Shown: positions 25,500-36,200 of the stretch, piece by piece
Layout of the letters: each line of letters opens with the position of its first letter
How positions within the stretch are numbered: the first letter of the stretch is position 1
NCBI GenBank assembly: GCA_013350335.1
Contig: CM023540.1
Location: forward strand, 24,035,175 to 24,099,174
DNA length: 64,000 nt
Source: Chimonanthus salicifolius
Lineage: Eukaryota; Streptophyta; Magnoliopsida; Laurales; Calycanthaceae
Direction: 5' to 3'
Program-made: the position numbers and the translations under genes
The notes under the pieces: generated by a model
The model's input: the letters and a program-made list of their open reading frames with translations, nothing else
What the model was told of the DNA's origin: nothing
Database searches by the model: none

Positions 25500-25862
25500 G
25501 ATCCAGGGGTATAAATATTGCTGGTATCGAGATATCGGCGATATTGATGATATCGCAGATATCAGATATCGACCGATACCATCATCTCTCCCTTTCTTTT
25601 TTTTTTTTAAAAAAATCTGAGCCAAAATTTTATTTATTTATTAGTTTATTTTTGAATTAAAAAAAGAAAAAAAAAGAAAAGCACTCTTTTAAAAAAATAT
25701 CTGGAAATAAGTTTAAAATATCGATCGATATGTCAATGGCACAAATCACCGATATTTGTTTAAAAAATAACCGATATTATGATCGATATATCAACCAATA
25801 TCGACATATATCTATTAAGTTAAAAAATCCAATATCGTATCCACCTATATTTTAAACTATGA
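25500..25862. repeat. ATATCGGCCGATAT-family repeat, largest cluster
   Basis: GGGGTATAAATATTGCTGG opens a block dense in GATATCGGCGATATTGATG, ATATCGACCGATACC, ATCGATCGATATG and CCGATATT words, around T and A runs. It closes near CCACCTATATTTTAAACTATG. It may be two nested or tandem copies. Confidence 0.65.
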
Positions 25863-27555
25863 ACCGGCCAAATGCAGTGAAGAATCAGAGAAGCTGCTTG
25901 AGTACACCTTCTGTCACTAAGTGTTCTCCTTCCTCACCTACTCCTTTTTTACCTCTCATGACCGTCCAAGTTAAGGCTTTGGTCAGAGGGTCGTCCAAAT
26001 TATAATAAAAGTTTGATAGATGTATTGATTACGATATGAATTATTGAACTGTCCAAATGGTACGCAGTGGAATCATTGTAGTTCATTATTTTTTTAAGAT
26101 AAAAAAGTTATTAAAACTTAAATAAATATTTTTATTCATCATGATTAATTTAAAAGTAGGGACGCATCATATAAATACAAAAAGATAATTTTAATAATTT
26201 AAATTCACTGTAAATCGACTCGTACAGGATTTTTGTGCCTGGCGGCTGGCACACAAAACACGTAAGATTAGTACTTCTGCGGTTCTCAACTCTGTGTTGG
26301 TCGTCTTTGGCGGTTTAATGATTGTCGAAGCGTAGCTATCTATTTCGAGTTGTTGGAACTCTACTACTTTAACAAAGATCCATGTCACCTTTTCTCTTAT
26401 TGAATTACTTCCGTAAGTGACAAACGAAAATCACGACCTACCGCCTTGGATGTATTCAAATCCATTAAGTAAAACTTATTTGATTCTACTCTAATTTTAT
26501 CCAAGTTTTATATTTTACCAAATTTTGCTTAGATTTAGTCAATTCCTCAAAATCGATATGTGATTGGGTCAGAACAAGTCAGGTCAATTAATAAAATTTT
26601 AAAAAATAATCAAATATAATATGTGTTGGTGATTGGATTGAACTGAGATTCACCGGTTAGAATTTCATCTGTTTTAAGTGATTCCAATTATTTTATCAAT
26701 AAGATAACCACCATTTATCTAATGGAGAATGAGTTTCTTTTGAAGATTGAGCAACGGATTTTATCAAATCGAGTCTAAAAACTTGTTAACTTGATAAAAT
26801 TTTGAATCGAACTGAATTGAGTTAAAAAAAATTCAAAAAATATTTAATATTTAAAAGATATGAAAATTGAAAAGGGGGATATTTAAGTATATTGGCAAAA
26901 TGTGAAAAGTCCAACAAATGTGAACAAGGCATCTACGAATTCCGAAAGGAGGCTAATAATTTTTTGTTTTTCATGGTGGGTCATGATCTATTTTAAAAAA
27001 AGGGACCCATGTCTGCGAAGATATTTTGGATAGAGGTGCATGCATATCACGGATGGACTGGCCAATTCATGTGAATGATTCATAATATCCATTTCCATTT
27101 CAACGGTCTAAAATACAAACGCAGACTTGCATATATGTCACGTGTGAATTGGACGGTTGACCCAAGTACATGGCCCACCATTACTCTCTAAGTCTCAAGT
27201 CCAAAGACTCAAGACTCTCTGTCTCCTCAGACTATGGTAGTGGTGTAAGCGATTTCCCATAAAATACCTCTCTTTGGAAAAACTTTTTAATTTTTTTTTT
27301 TTTGATGTCAAAATTTTAAATAATTTTTGAATTTTATATAATTGAGTGCCATGTAAAACGGATGGCAAGAATAAGAATATTTGAAATTTCAACTTCATCT
27401 GATGATCTTATTCTTTTATTTTAAACTTTTAAAAATCAATAATTTATATTTATTAAAATTAAAAAACATAAAATTATTTGACTAACCATTTAATTGGTGC
27501 TGAAATTTTATAACTTTATATTCACATAAATTACCTACTCTAATATATCCAACTA
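25863..27555. other. AT-rich intergenic DNA, nothing recognised
   Basis: Scattered short GGGTCAGAACAAGTCAGG-type words at 26565-26590 recall hAT-like elements, but no ends can be defined. Confidence 0.4.
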
Positions 27556-27558
27556 TTT

Positions 27559-28268
27559 AAAATATGCAATCTTTTTATTAAGAAATCTCTAAGATGCTGT
27601 GCTTACTTTGCTTTTTTTCCTTTTTTATTCGGAATTATGAAAATGAAGGAAAAAGTTTTGCATTTCATAATATGCTGGATTTAGTTGGGTGTGACTGTAT
27701 GAGTGGGTAGAGAGACTTGCACATGCTTTGAAGATTAGTTGATTACTCAGGTGCTCTAAGAAACCTCAACACTTGAACTTAAAAAAAATATTAGGATTCA
27801 ACTATAGGAATAAAATATGGGCAAACTAGTATTTGTTGGGTACTATTTTTTTTGAATGGTTAATATATTATAAAAAAGAAGCACCAGAGGTGCAAGAACA
27901 AAAAACAAGACCAGAAAAATAAAGATACACTATAATCGCAAAAAACGCGTGGAAGGATCGCTACTCTTTAAAATATGCAATATATTTATTAAGAAATCTC
28001 TTTAGGATGCTGTGCTTACTTTACTTTTTTTTTTTTTTTCTTTCTTTATGTGAAGTTATGAAAGTGAAGGAAAAAGTTTTTTATTTCATAATATGTCGGA
28101 CTCTATCGGGTGTGTACGGGTAAAGAGACTTGTATATGTCCTGAAATTTAGTCGATCACCTAGATGCTCTAAGAGATTTGGACACCTTGGACGTAAAAAA
28201 AAATTTGTTGGATTCAACCCAATGAATAAAATATGGGCAGACGAATACTTATTGAGTATTACTACTAG
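27559..28268. repeat. Direct duplication of about 290 bp split by a LINE-like tail
   Basis: AAATATGCAAT starts both copies (27558 and 27971), and both run through GATGCTGTGCTTACTTT, GAAGGAAAAAGTTTT, GAGACTTG and AAAATATGGGCA. Between them, at about 27846-27965, is a T-run-led, A-rich segment (AAGAAGCACCAGAGGTGCAA) resembling a LINE 3' end. Both copies include the 3' body of SINE family D. Confidence 0.75.
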
Positions 28269-28369
28269 GGTCTTTCTTGACCTTGGTTAATGAATTTGGT
28301 CGATATGGTGTGTACCAGTCGAATCGTTGCGGAATTCTGAGATATCGACCGCAACGCACCTATATGTTG

Positions 28370-28512
28370 TGGCTGTGTAAATCACCCATCCAATTAGAAC
28401 TGGGTGTGTGGGACAAAGTCCCACATCGCTCAAGTAGCTGGGAGATGGGGGGTCTTTTAAGAGAGGGGGCAGCCACACCTCAACAAGAGACCTGGTCTTT
28501 TAGCCTTTCTAG
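28370..28512 (+). mobile_element. Possible solo-LTR fragment with GTGGGAC..GTCCCAC inverted repeat
   Basis: GTGTGGGACAAAGTCCCACATCGC, then GGGGGGTCTTTTAAGAGAGG, resembles LTR sequence seen in several plant retrotransposons. The LTR ends are not resolved. Confidence 0.35.
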
Positions 28513-29325
28513 AAACATTGATTTATCATTTCATTAATGTTTCTACAAGAAACTTCAAAATATGAATTATCTTAGAAAATCCGAATTTCATTAACTTTTT
28601 TGGAAAATTTGTAAAACCACACAGATACCCTTCAAACTTTATCAATCACATTAAGACATCTCCGTTTAATTCCATAAGCACGAAATATTATTCCATTAAA
28701 TTTTTTCATAAAATTTCCCAAAATCAGAATTATCTTATTGTAAAAATCCAAAAAAGGAATTGATGCAAATAACTCAAAATGGTCAAATTTTAAAGAAAAA
28801 AGTTTGGAATTGAAAAAGGCCTTTCACACTTGAGGTCTTGCTTCTAAAGCTTCTTAAAATCACATCCAGTGCAAAATTCAACTTGAAAAAAATCGAAACG
28901 TTTTTTTTTTAAATTGATTTTTTATATACAGCCGACACTTTACAGTATGATACTGTCTGCAACGATACGATCTAATTATTAACGGTATCAACCACAAAAT
29001 TAATTGTATGAATGATATACACAACATATCAGCCAATTTTTTTAACACTGGGCTCTACTGACTACAAGAATTTGAATATCAGCTACAACCAGCAGTAAAT
29101 GTGGTAGGGGTACAGTATTAATTAGTATTTTAATCAAAATATTAACTGAAGATTATCATGTTCCTCTAACAAACTCTGAACAAAATTAAAATCTTTACGT
29201 TGAAGACCAGGTGCTTAGATGCAGATTAATGCAGTTTGACTGTATTTAAGAGAAATACAGCCAGACTTGTCAGTCAGTCACCTAGACTGAGAAAAAAAAA
29301 TTGAAAAAGAAACTCCACTTATTGT
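28513..29325. other. AT-rich intergenic DNA with a weak CGATAC repeat trace
   Basis: A CGATACGATC/GGTATCAACC/ACATATCAGCC trace around 28930-29045 may be a very decayed copy of the palindrome family. Nothing else is recognised. Confidence 0.35.
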
Positions 29326-29327
29326 TT

Positions 29328-29478
29328 GTAATTTTTTTTTATGAATTTATATGTGGAAAACTGCAGGATATCTAACGTAAAACCCCTATGGGTGAGTCTA
29401 CTACCCCTAACGTACACAAAAGTTAGGCCAAAGGGGCTCGAACCCACAACCTTCTGCATTGTAAATGGGAATACATAA
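29328..29478 (-). mobile_element. SINE family A, most complete copy
   Basis: The T run at 29331-29339 is the A-tail of a minus-strand element. GGGCTCGAACCC at 29434-29445 is box B in reverse. The body CTAACGTAAAACCCC, GGGTGAGTCTACTACCCC and AAAGTTAGGCC matches the copies at 34227 and 2807. Confidence 0.7.
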
Positions 29479-30655
29479 ACACGTTGTTGCAAGACCGTTG
29501 TAATAGTTTCTTATCAATCATCATTCTTAATCCAATCCAACAAGACTTTTGGGAATTCAGGTTTCAATATTCCACATTGACCATAATTAGATGAACGGTA
29601 AGGATTAGACCAGACAATGGATCTTTCAAAAAAAAAAAAAATATGAAATGATGAATATTCCTTCATTGACTCTATCATAGTGGGTGGTCCAATGGTCACT
29701 TTGTGGTTCAGTCAAATGGACTTGACCCATTAATGTGGAATGACCTATGCAAATTCTATTTTCTTTTACATATTTATGTTTACATGCCACTTTTTGACTG
29801 CTTTTGGCCTTTGATGAAGTGAGTTTGGACCTTGGAATGGATTTTTAAACTCGGTGACTCAGTTCGACTCAATTTAGAGGGTATTAAGTGGCATTATTAT
29901 TATTGATATAAGCCGGATTTGGGCTCATTCATGCGAAGGAGGTTCCATTGAGTGAGACAACTTCATTATTATAAAAGAAGGGAAGTCCATTTTGTTGTTG
30001 TGAGAAAGAATCAAATAATGTTAAAAAGTGAGAATGCAATAGTAGAAAAACCAACACCCATGTGACAAATGATTTTGACGATAGCAACAATATAGGAAAG
30101 ATGATGAGATGCTTTAATTTTAAATAAATTTTGTTTCAATTTAGATCAAAGTTTACCACACTTAATTTAAAGAATTAGGTCGAATTTTTCCAACTTTATT
30201 TAGAAACATTTGTTATAGCCTGTTAAAGTCTTATTTAATACATTAAACTCAGTATAAGTCAAGATGTTTGTTTCACGAAGCGAGCGCTTGAGTTCAATTT
30301 ACGCTGAGCTCCTTTAAGCTATTCTTCATAAGACTACTCTCCATCCACTAAATATACATATGCAAATTGAGAGATTTACATAAGTTCGTGGGATTAGTCT
30401 TACCTTTAATGTAAAATAGAGATATTCATGTTAAAAAAACTCTAAAACGCAATTAAATCGTAAGCAAAGGAGGAAATAAGGAAAAGAAGCGAGTTTAAAC
30501 AGATATTCCAAATAACCTAAATTACAGCGAAATTATATTTACAACCCTCCAAATTCCTAATTCCTAATAGCATTACCTTCACACCAAGTCTATGGTCAAT
30601 AGACCAAAAAAGGGCACTCACTCAAAACACACCATGTGGGGTACACCCCACACCA
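29479..30655. other. Intergenic DNA upstream of PAL, nothing recognised
   Basis: AT-rich, without coding signal. The last few hundred bases may hold distal PAL control sites, but none is identified apart from those listed at the promoter. Confidence 0.4.
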
Positions 30656-30659
30656 AGCA

Positions 30660-30830
30660 CAATTCACCAACCATGTTGAAGAAAAGAACAAGAAACATGG
30701 AAAACAATTTCCACTATCCTTCTTTCCATGAAAGTGTCTATGAATAATAATGCATGATATCCACCAACCAAAGCCCCCCTCTTTGACTCAGACTGCCCAC
30801 ACCAACCTCACTTTCTCCCACTATAAAATC
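30660..30830 (+). promoter_or_regulatory. PAL promoter: TATA box, three AC elements, W-box
   Basis: CTATAAAA at 30821-30828 is a good TATA box, placing the start near 30850-30860 and giving a 5' UTR of about 100 bases. ACCAACC, the core of the AC-II element bound by R2R3-MYB regulators of phenylpropanoid genes, occurs three times: 30666-30672, 30763-30769 and 30801-30807. TTGACT at 30783-30788 matches the WRKY W-box core. These fit xylem and stress control known for other PAL genes; binding itself is inferred. Confidence 0.7.
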
Positions 30831-30951
30831 CACTCATCCCTCCTTCAGCCTCAGCAACACACTGCAAACAACTCAACTTCTTTCAATCTCCTCCTCCTTC
30901 TTCCACTGTCCTTTTTCCATCCAAGTACCCCTTAAACAGTCAAATTCTTCA

Positions 30952-33258
30952 ATGGCAACCACCAACAGCATCCCCCGCCCAATTGAAGTCTGCCGACCCC
31001 CGACGCTTCCCCTCCCAAAAGACGGAAAGAACCCGATATCTGTCTCGGGGAATACTTATGTGTCATCCCCTCCCCACTGGAAGAAGGCTGCAGAGGCCTT
31101 TCAGAGCACCCACTTTGAAGAGGTGCGTCGAATGGTTGACCAATTCCAACAAGCGGTGACCGTAGAAATACAAGGTACCAAGCTCACTGTGGCCCAAGTT
31201 GCGGCAATTGCTCGCCGACCCAGTGTGACTGTCACTCTCGACGAGGCTGAGGCACAGGCCCGAGTGACCCGAAGTGCTACATGGGTGGCGGACAACATTG
31301 CCCGCGGTGGTGATGTTTATGGTGTGACCACTGGGTTTGGTGCTACGTCCCAGCGGCGGACAAACAAGACGGCTGATCTCCAGACAGAGCTGATTAGGTT
31401 CTTGAATGCCGGAGTTATTGGAAAAGAGACACTCCCGTCGAGCTACTCAAAGGTGGCAATGCTCGTTCGCACGAACACGCTGATGCAAGGTTACTCCGGC
31501 ATACGTTGGGAGATATTGGAGGCCTTGGCCAAGCTCATGAACAACAATTTGACACCAAAACTACCATTGAGGGGGACGATCACTGCTTCTGGTGATCTTG
31601 TCCCTCTCTCCTACATTGCAGGTGTTCTCACCTGCCGCCATAATTCAAGAGTTGTTACAGCAGAGGGAGAGGAGATTACAGCAACGGAGGCATTGAAGCG
31701 GGCCGGAATTGCAGGCCCATTTGAGCTCCAGGCAAAGGAAGGCCTTGCGCTGGTTAATGGAACTGCAGTTGGGTCTGCTGTGGCGGCAACGGTGTGCTTT
31801 GATGCCAATGTCTTGGCCCTTCTTGCCGAAATCCTGTCCGCAATGTTCTGTGAAGTGATGCATGGAAAGCCGGAATTCACTGACCCGCTGACCCATGAGC
31901 TCAAGCATCACCCCGGCCAGATCGAATCTGCTGCAATCATGGAATACTTGCTTGATGGGAGTGACTACATGAAAGAAGCAAAGATCCGCCATGAAAAGGA
32001 CCCATTAACAAAGCCGAAGCAGGATCGCTATGCGCTCCGCACCTCACCGCAGTGGTTAGGGCCACAAATTGAAGTGATCCGAATGGCAACCCACTCAATT
32101 GAAAGGGAGATCAATTCAGTCAATGACAATCCTCTCATCGACGTCTGTCGTGATATAGCCCTCCACGGTGGTAACTTCCAAGGGACTCCAATTGGGGTCT
32201 CCATGGATAATCTCCGAATTGCAATTGCTGCCATTGCTAAGCTCATGTTCGCCCAATTCTCTGAGCTGGTCTGTGATTACTACAACAACGGCCTGCCATC
32301 CAATTTGAGTGGTGGCCCAAATCCAAGCCTGGACTACGGTTTCAAGGGTGCTGAAATCGCCATGGCGGCCTATTGCTCGGAGATTCAGTATCTTGCCAAT
32401 CCGGTCACAACCCATGTCCAAAGCGCAGAGCAGCACAACCAGGACGTGAACTCACTTGGATTGATATCTGCCCGGAAGAGCGCCGAAGCAGTTGAGATCT
32501 TGAAGCTCATGTCCTCAACTTACATGGTGGCTCTCTGCCAAGCCGTTGATCTCCGGCATTTGGAGGAGAACATGAGAGAAGTTGTGAAACATGTGGTCTT
32601 GCAGACATCAAGAAAGACTCTTTACTCTGCTGAAGATGGATCTTTGCTTGAATCTCGATTCTGCGAGAAGGAACTTGGGCAAGTAATCGAGCATCAGCCC
32701 GTGTTTTCCTATCTCGATGATCCCACCAATCCTTCCTACTCTCTCTTGCTTCAGCTGCGAGAAGTACTGGTTGAGAAGGCACTGATAACAAAGGAGGCCG
32801 CCAAACAGGGAGGGAGTGAAGCAGCTGATGAAGGTTATTCAGTATTTAAGCGGATACCCGTCTTTCAGGAGGAGCTCAAGGCAGGACTGCAAGAGGAGGT
32901 GCCGAAGGCTAGAGACAGATTCGATGCTGGCGACTTCCCAATTGCAAACAGGATTAAGAAATGCAGGACTTATCCGATATACCGATTCGTGCGAACAGAG
33001 GTGGGAACAGAGATGCTTAGCGGCGCAAAGAAGATCAGCCCCGGAGAGTGCATTGAGAAGGTTTATGATGCAATTGGAGATGGGAAGCTTGGGGAGGTGC
33101 TGATGAAGTGCTTGAGCTCCTGGCGTGGGTCGGCCGGCCCATTCACACCGAGGCCCGCCGTGGCATCCCCTTCCCACTGCAACCCTGAGTATTGGAGTTG
33201 GTTTGATAACGTGAGGTCCCCATCAGCAACCAGTGGCAGAGGTTTTTGGAACCTTTGA
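30952..33258 (+). CDS. PAL: Phenylalanine ammonia-lyase, intronless, gymnosperm-type C-terminus
   Basis: One uninterrupted frame of 768 codons. The enzyme deaminates L-phenylalanine to trans-cinnamate and ammonia, the first step of lignin, flavonoid and other phenylpropanoid synthesis, as a cytosolic tetramer. Visible landmarks: catalytic Tyr123 in VYGVTTGFG; Phe150-Leu151 in RFLNAG, the pair expected for Phe rather than Tyr preference (grass enzymes that also use Tyr have His at the first position); the Ala212-Ser213-Gly214 triad in [12 protein letters not shown] that cyclises to the MIO cofactor; Asn269 in [15 protein letters not shown] and HGGNFQG further on. Most angiosperm PALs are 700-720 residues, end soon after a short tail, and have one intron. 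This one has no intron and a long tail containing AGPFTPR, YWSWFD and [11 protein letters not shown], which I recall from pine PALs. The start ATG lies about 100 bases after a TATA box. No disabling change is seen, so it should be active. Assignment as PAL is very secure; the gymnosperm-like grouping is from remembered family sequences. Confidence 0.97.
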   Translation: MATTNSIPRPIEVCRPPTLPLPKDGKNPISVSGNTYVSSPPHWKKAAEAFQSTHFEEVRRMVDQFQQAVTVEIQGTKLTVAQVAAIARRPSVTVTLDEAEAQARVTRSATWVADNIARGGDVYGVTTGFGATSQRRTNKTADLQTELIRFLNAGVIGKETLPSSYSKVAMLVRTNTLMQGYSGIRWEILEALAKLMNNNLTPKLPLRGTITASGDLVPLSYIAGVLTCRHNSRVVTAEGEEITATEALKRAGIAGPFELQAKEGLALVNGTAVGSAVAATVCFDANVLALLAEILSAMFCEVMHGKPEFTDPLTHELKHHPGQIESAAIMEYLLDGSDYMKEAKIRHEKDPLTKPKQDRYALRTSPQWLGPQIEVIRMATHSIEREINSVNDNPLIDVCRDIALHGGNFQGTPIGVSMDNLRIAIAAIAKLMFAQFSELVCDYYNNGLPSNLSGGPNPSLDYGFKGAEIAMAAYCSEIQYLANPVTTHVQSAEQHNQDVNSLGLISARKSAEAVEILKLMSSTYMVALCQAVDLRHLEENMREVVKHVVLQTSRKTLYSAEDGSLLESRFCEKELGQVIEHQPVFSYLDDPTNPSYSLLLQLREVLVEKALITKEAAKQGGSEAADEGYSVFKRIPVFQEELKAGLQEEVPKARDRFDAGDFPIANRIKKCRTYPIYRFVRTEVGTEMLSGAKKISPGECIEKVYDAIGDGKLGEVLMKCLSSWRGSAGPFTPRPAVASPSHCNPEYWSWFDNVRSPSATSGRGFWNL

Positions 33259-33440
33259 ATTGGAAGAGACTAAAAGCTGCCATTGCATGAAGCAATTGAA
33301 GGGAACATGATTAATGTTTTTTTTTTTTCAGTTCTTCTCTTGTAAGTGATGAGATTTTCCTTCATTTGAAATTGTGGAGGAAACGGTTTATTATCCACAA
33401 TCCAAACTATGTTAATTTCCATCAATGAAACTACTACTGA
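33259..33440 (+). other. PAL 3' UTR (probable)
   Basis: This is T-rich sequence right after the PAL stop, with an AATGAA motif near 33424 that could guide polyadenylation. No coding potential is seen. The end point is a guess. Confidence 0.4.
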
Positions 33441-34205
33441 TATTTATGATCCAAAAGCAGTCTTTAGGTGGGCTTGGGCCCTTGTGGATTCTCCGATCAA
33501 ACCGACGGCTGACTGAAGCACTAAGTGATGGAATCATCTAAAGTTAGTCGTCGATGCCACCATTTGCACTGTTTTCCCTTTGATCTATCATCTATCAATA
33601 GGTGAAAGTACCTGATCAATAATTTGAATCATGGGTACAGCTCGTTCATCAGTTTTTGAGGCCTGAGACATGAGTCCATGACATTGAACGTAATATCTGG
33701 GCCTCTTCGGGCTCTTCATTTTAAAGGAGTGGTTCATGCTTAGGTACTGAGGGGTTTTCTGGTTTTGTCTGTTCTTTATTGCTTATGTTTCAAATTTTTA
33801 AGGAGATAGGCTCCGGCTCAATTTCTTGTGACAAACAATACTGTAGTTGTTTAAATGCTGGGCCTAGCTGAGAAGGAAAACTTGAATCTTAAAGAGCCTA
33901 GCTGAGAAACAGGCCCAATTGGTCATTTGGCCCATTAGGTGCGGATAGGCCTGTTTTGGTCAGTTGTTAAGAAATTATTGCTCAAGAGCAAATTCCTTGC
34001 AGATATGTAAATCTTCTCCGAGGTTTGGAAGTAAGATTTCCAGCTTTTCATATTGCTCTAATTTAGATTTTCAAATTCTAGGTGGAATCCACTGATGCAA
34101 GTGGAACATATTCTTTTCTCTCTCTAAGAATGAAATGGAATGGGCTGGATATACTTGAACTTGTTTTATTCCATTCACGCTTATTCTTGAAACTGAACAT
34201 AGACA
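33441..34205. other. Intergenic DNA downstream of PAL, nothing recognised
   Basis: Two near copies of GAGCCTAGCTGAGAA/GGCCTAGCTGAGAAGG lie around 33861-33910. No gene or RNA is seen. Confidence 0.4.
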
Positions 34206-34224
34206 TAGTTTCCATACCGGCTGT

Positions 34225-34382
34225 ATAATTTTTTTTAAAATTTATGTGTGGAAAATCACGGAATACCCAACGTAAAACTCCTAAAGGTGAGCCCACTACT
34301 CCTAAGGCACACCAAAGTTAGACCATGAGATTTGAACTTGCAACGTCTATTTTCTGAGGCGGGAGGCAACCATATACAATTA
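34225..34382 (-). mobile_element. SINE family A copy
   Basis: A T run, then AAATCACGGAATACCCAACG, CCTAAAGGTGAGCCCACTAC and CAAAGTTAGACC. A decayed box B in reverse (GATTTGAACTTGC) and GAGGCGGGAGGCAAC at the head end follow. It matches 29328-29478. Confidence 0.7.
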
Positions 34383-35940
34383 TTATTGAAACCAAACGTG
34401 TCAGGCATATATTAAAACATCACTTCAATCTATAGAGAGGTGAATGACTGATAAGATGCACTTCTTAACTTATTGTGATTGAGGTGTCTCCTGAGTCGCA
34501 AGTGGATCCTAATTATTTTAAATTGGGTTTGAATCTTAAATAAGGGCTCTATCTGATGTTTTTGTCTTTAAACTCTTTTCTTCGTTTACCTCTCTTAGTT
34601 CTTTTTTATTACTGTCTCAATATTACTAATGGGTCATTTTTCAAATATAACAAAAGTTTGCCTGTGCCACAGATAAATAAGATTGTGGCCATTGATGATG
34701 GGGATGAAAATGATAGAAAAGTTTGTCTATACAAAGCATTTATGTAATACAAAGTTATATTTAGAGATGTGGATGTGAGAACAATTGATTTGAGTAGATT
34801 TATATTAAGGATTAGGTTGTGTTTAAAATTGAATGGTTAAGGTTTTAAATTACTTAAATTAAAGTAACTTCTTTAATTAAAATTACTATGATAGGATGTT
34901 TAAGATAAATATACAATATAATATGTATATTTTATATGATATATTCTTGAATTTAAATCGCACAAAAATCTAAATTTAGATTTTCTAGTTAGATCAGACT
35001 CTTAAAATGTTATGCTTATGATCAAATTTTAAATTGAATTTTATTTTTTGACCGTTAAGATTTAAATTCTTTTCAAGCATGTTAGATTAGACTTAATTAG
35101 GCTTAATCCAAGTTGCATTCTTACTATTTAAAAAAAAAAAAACATCAATATTTTTTAATAATAAGAATTTCGGAGATTACCCTTTTTATTTGATTATCAT
35201 CATGTAAGTGATGAAAAAATTCAATTGTACTTTTATTATTTTAAACATTGGTATCCATATCAACTTCAAAATATTTTCTTTTGTTAACCGATTTATAATA
35301 AATAAGTATAATTTTTTAATGTAATATTTAAATAAGTAAAAATCTGTTCCTTTTATATTTTAAATTTATTCAATAATTTAATTAAAAGTTATGACACAAA
35401 TTTTATGTGACCCACATGAGGTCACTGTCCAATCTACAATTATAATCTGAACTGAAGGCGGCCTGCGTACTTTTGGTCGGCCCATCTGTGTGCGGCCCAC
35501 CGGGTTGATTCCCGACAGCACGTAGTAAGACTGTAAGAGTGCCAAACGTGGGGCCCAGTGGCTCACAAATAATGTGATTAAATACTCGCCCATAATATTC
35601 AATGAATTATTGACAATGGAAAATGATTTGGGTGTCCATCAGAACTCAGAAGCACAGCTGCAATATTTTGCAGCAAAATTCAAAAAATGAAAATAAGAAA
35701 TGAAGTTATCTTTGATTAATTATATAAATTAATATTTTGCCAAATATTAAACTATCTCTAATTTTATTTTATTTTTATCAATTTCACCACAAGACTTTAG
35801 AAAATCAAATTAAATACAATTTTAAATTTATGAAAATTTTAAAAAAAATTCAAAGAAATTTTGATTTTTTTAAAAATAATTTCATTTTAAATTAGGAATA
35901 AGTCCCTTCCAGTTTGCAAAGTTTCAACCCACCCGTTTGG
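34383..35940. other. Very AT-rich intergenic DNA, nothing recognised
   Basis: Long A/T-dominated tracts without genes. A short GC-balanced patch at 35400-35580 has no recognised content. Confidence 0.4.
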
Positions 35941-35984
35941 AATTGGAATAACTCCTCATGTGAGCACATGTGACTACTGAGAGA

Positions 35985-36200
35985 AACGACACGTAGACGT
36001 GTCGGAATCGCCCACCGGTTCATTTCGTGTTTCGGGGGGCGTAAGGAAACCGTTTGGTGGATACTGGATAGGGCCTTACACAGCCGCCAACGTGTCTACT
36101 TCTTCCTTTGTCCACCGACTCTGTTGTAAATCCAGAAAAAAAAAAAGGTTTTCCAAACCGGAAACCGACACGTGTCTACTCATTCCTTGGTCCTATTTCA
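35985..36200. promoter_or_regulatory. G-box/ACGT-rich repeats, unassigned
   Basis: A palindromic CGACACGTAGACGTGTCG lies at about 35987-36004. Two near copies of ACGTGTCTACTtcTTCCTTtGTCC start near 36090 and 36170, the second with a full CACGTG G-box. No gene is found directly after it, so promoter function is only a guess. Confidence 0.4.

Noticed and set aside
31101..33177. Long antisense frames opposite PAL
   Set aside because: These are shadows of the GC-rich, codon-biased PAL sequence, with no independent evidence.
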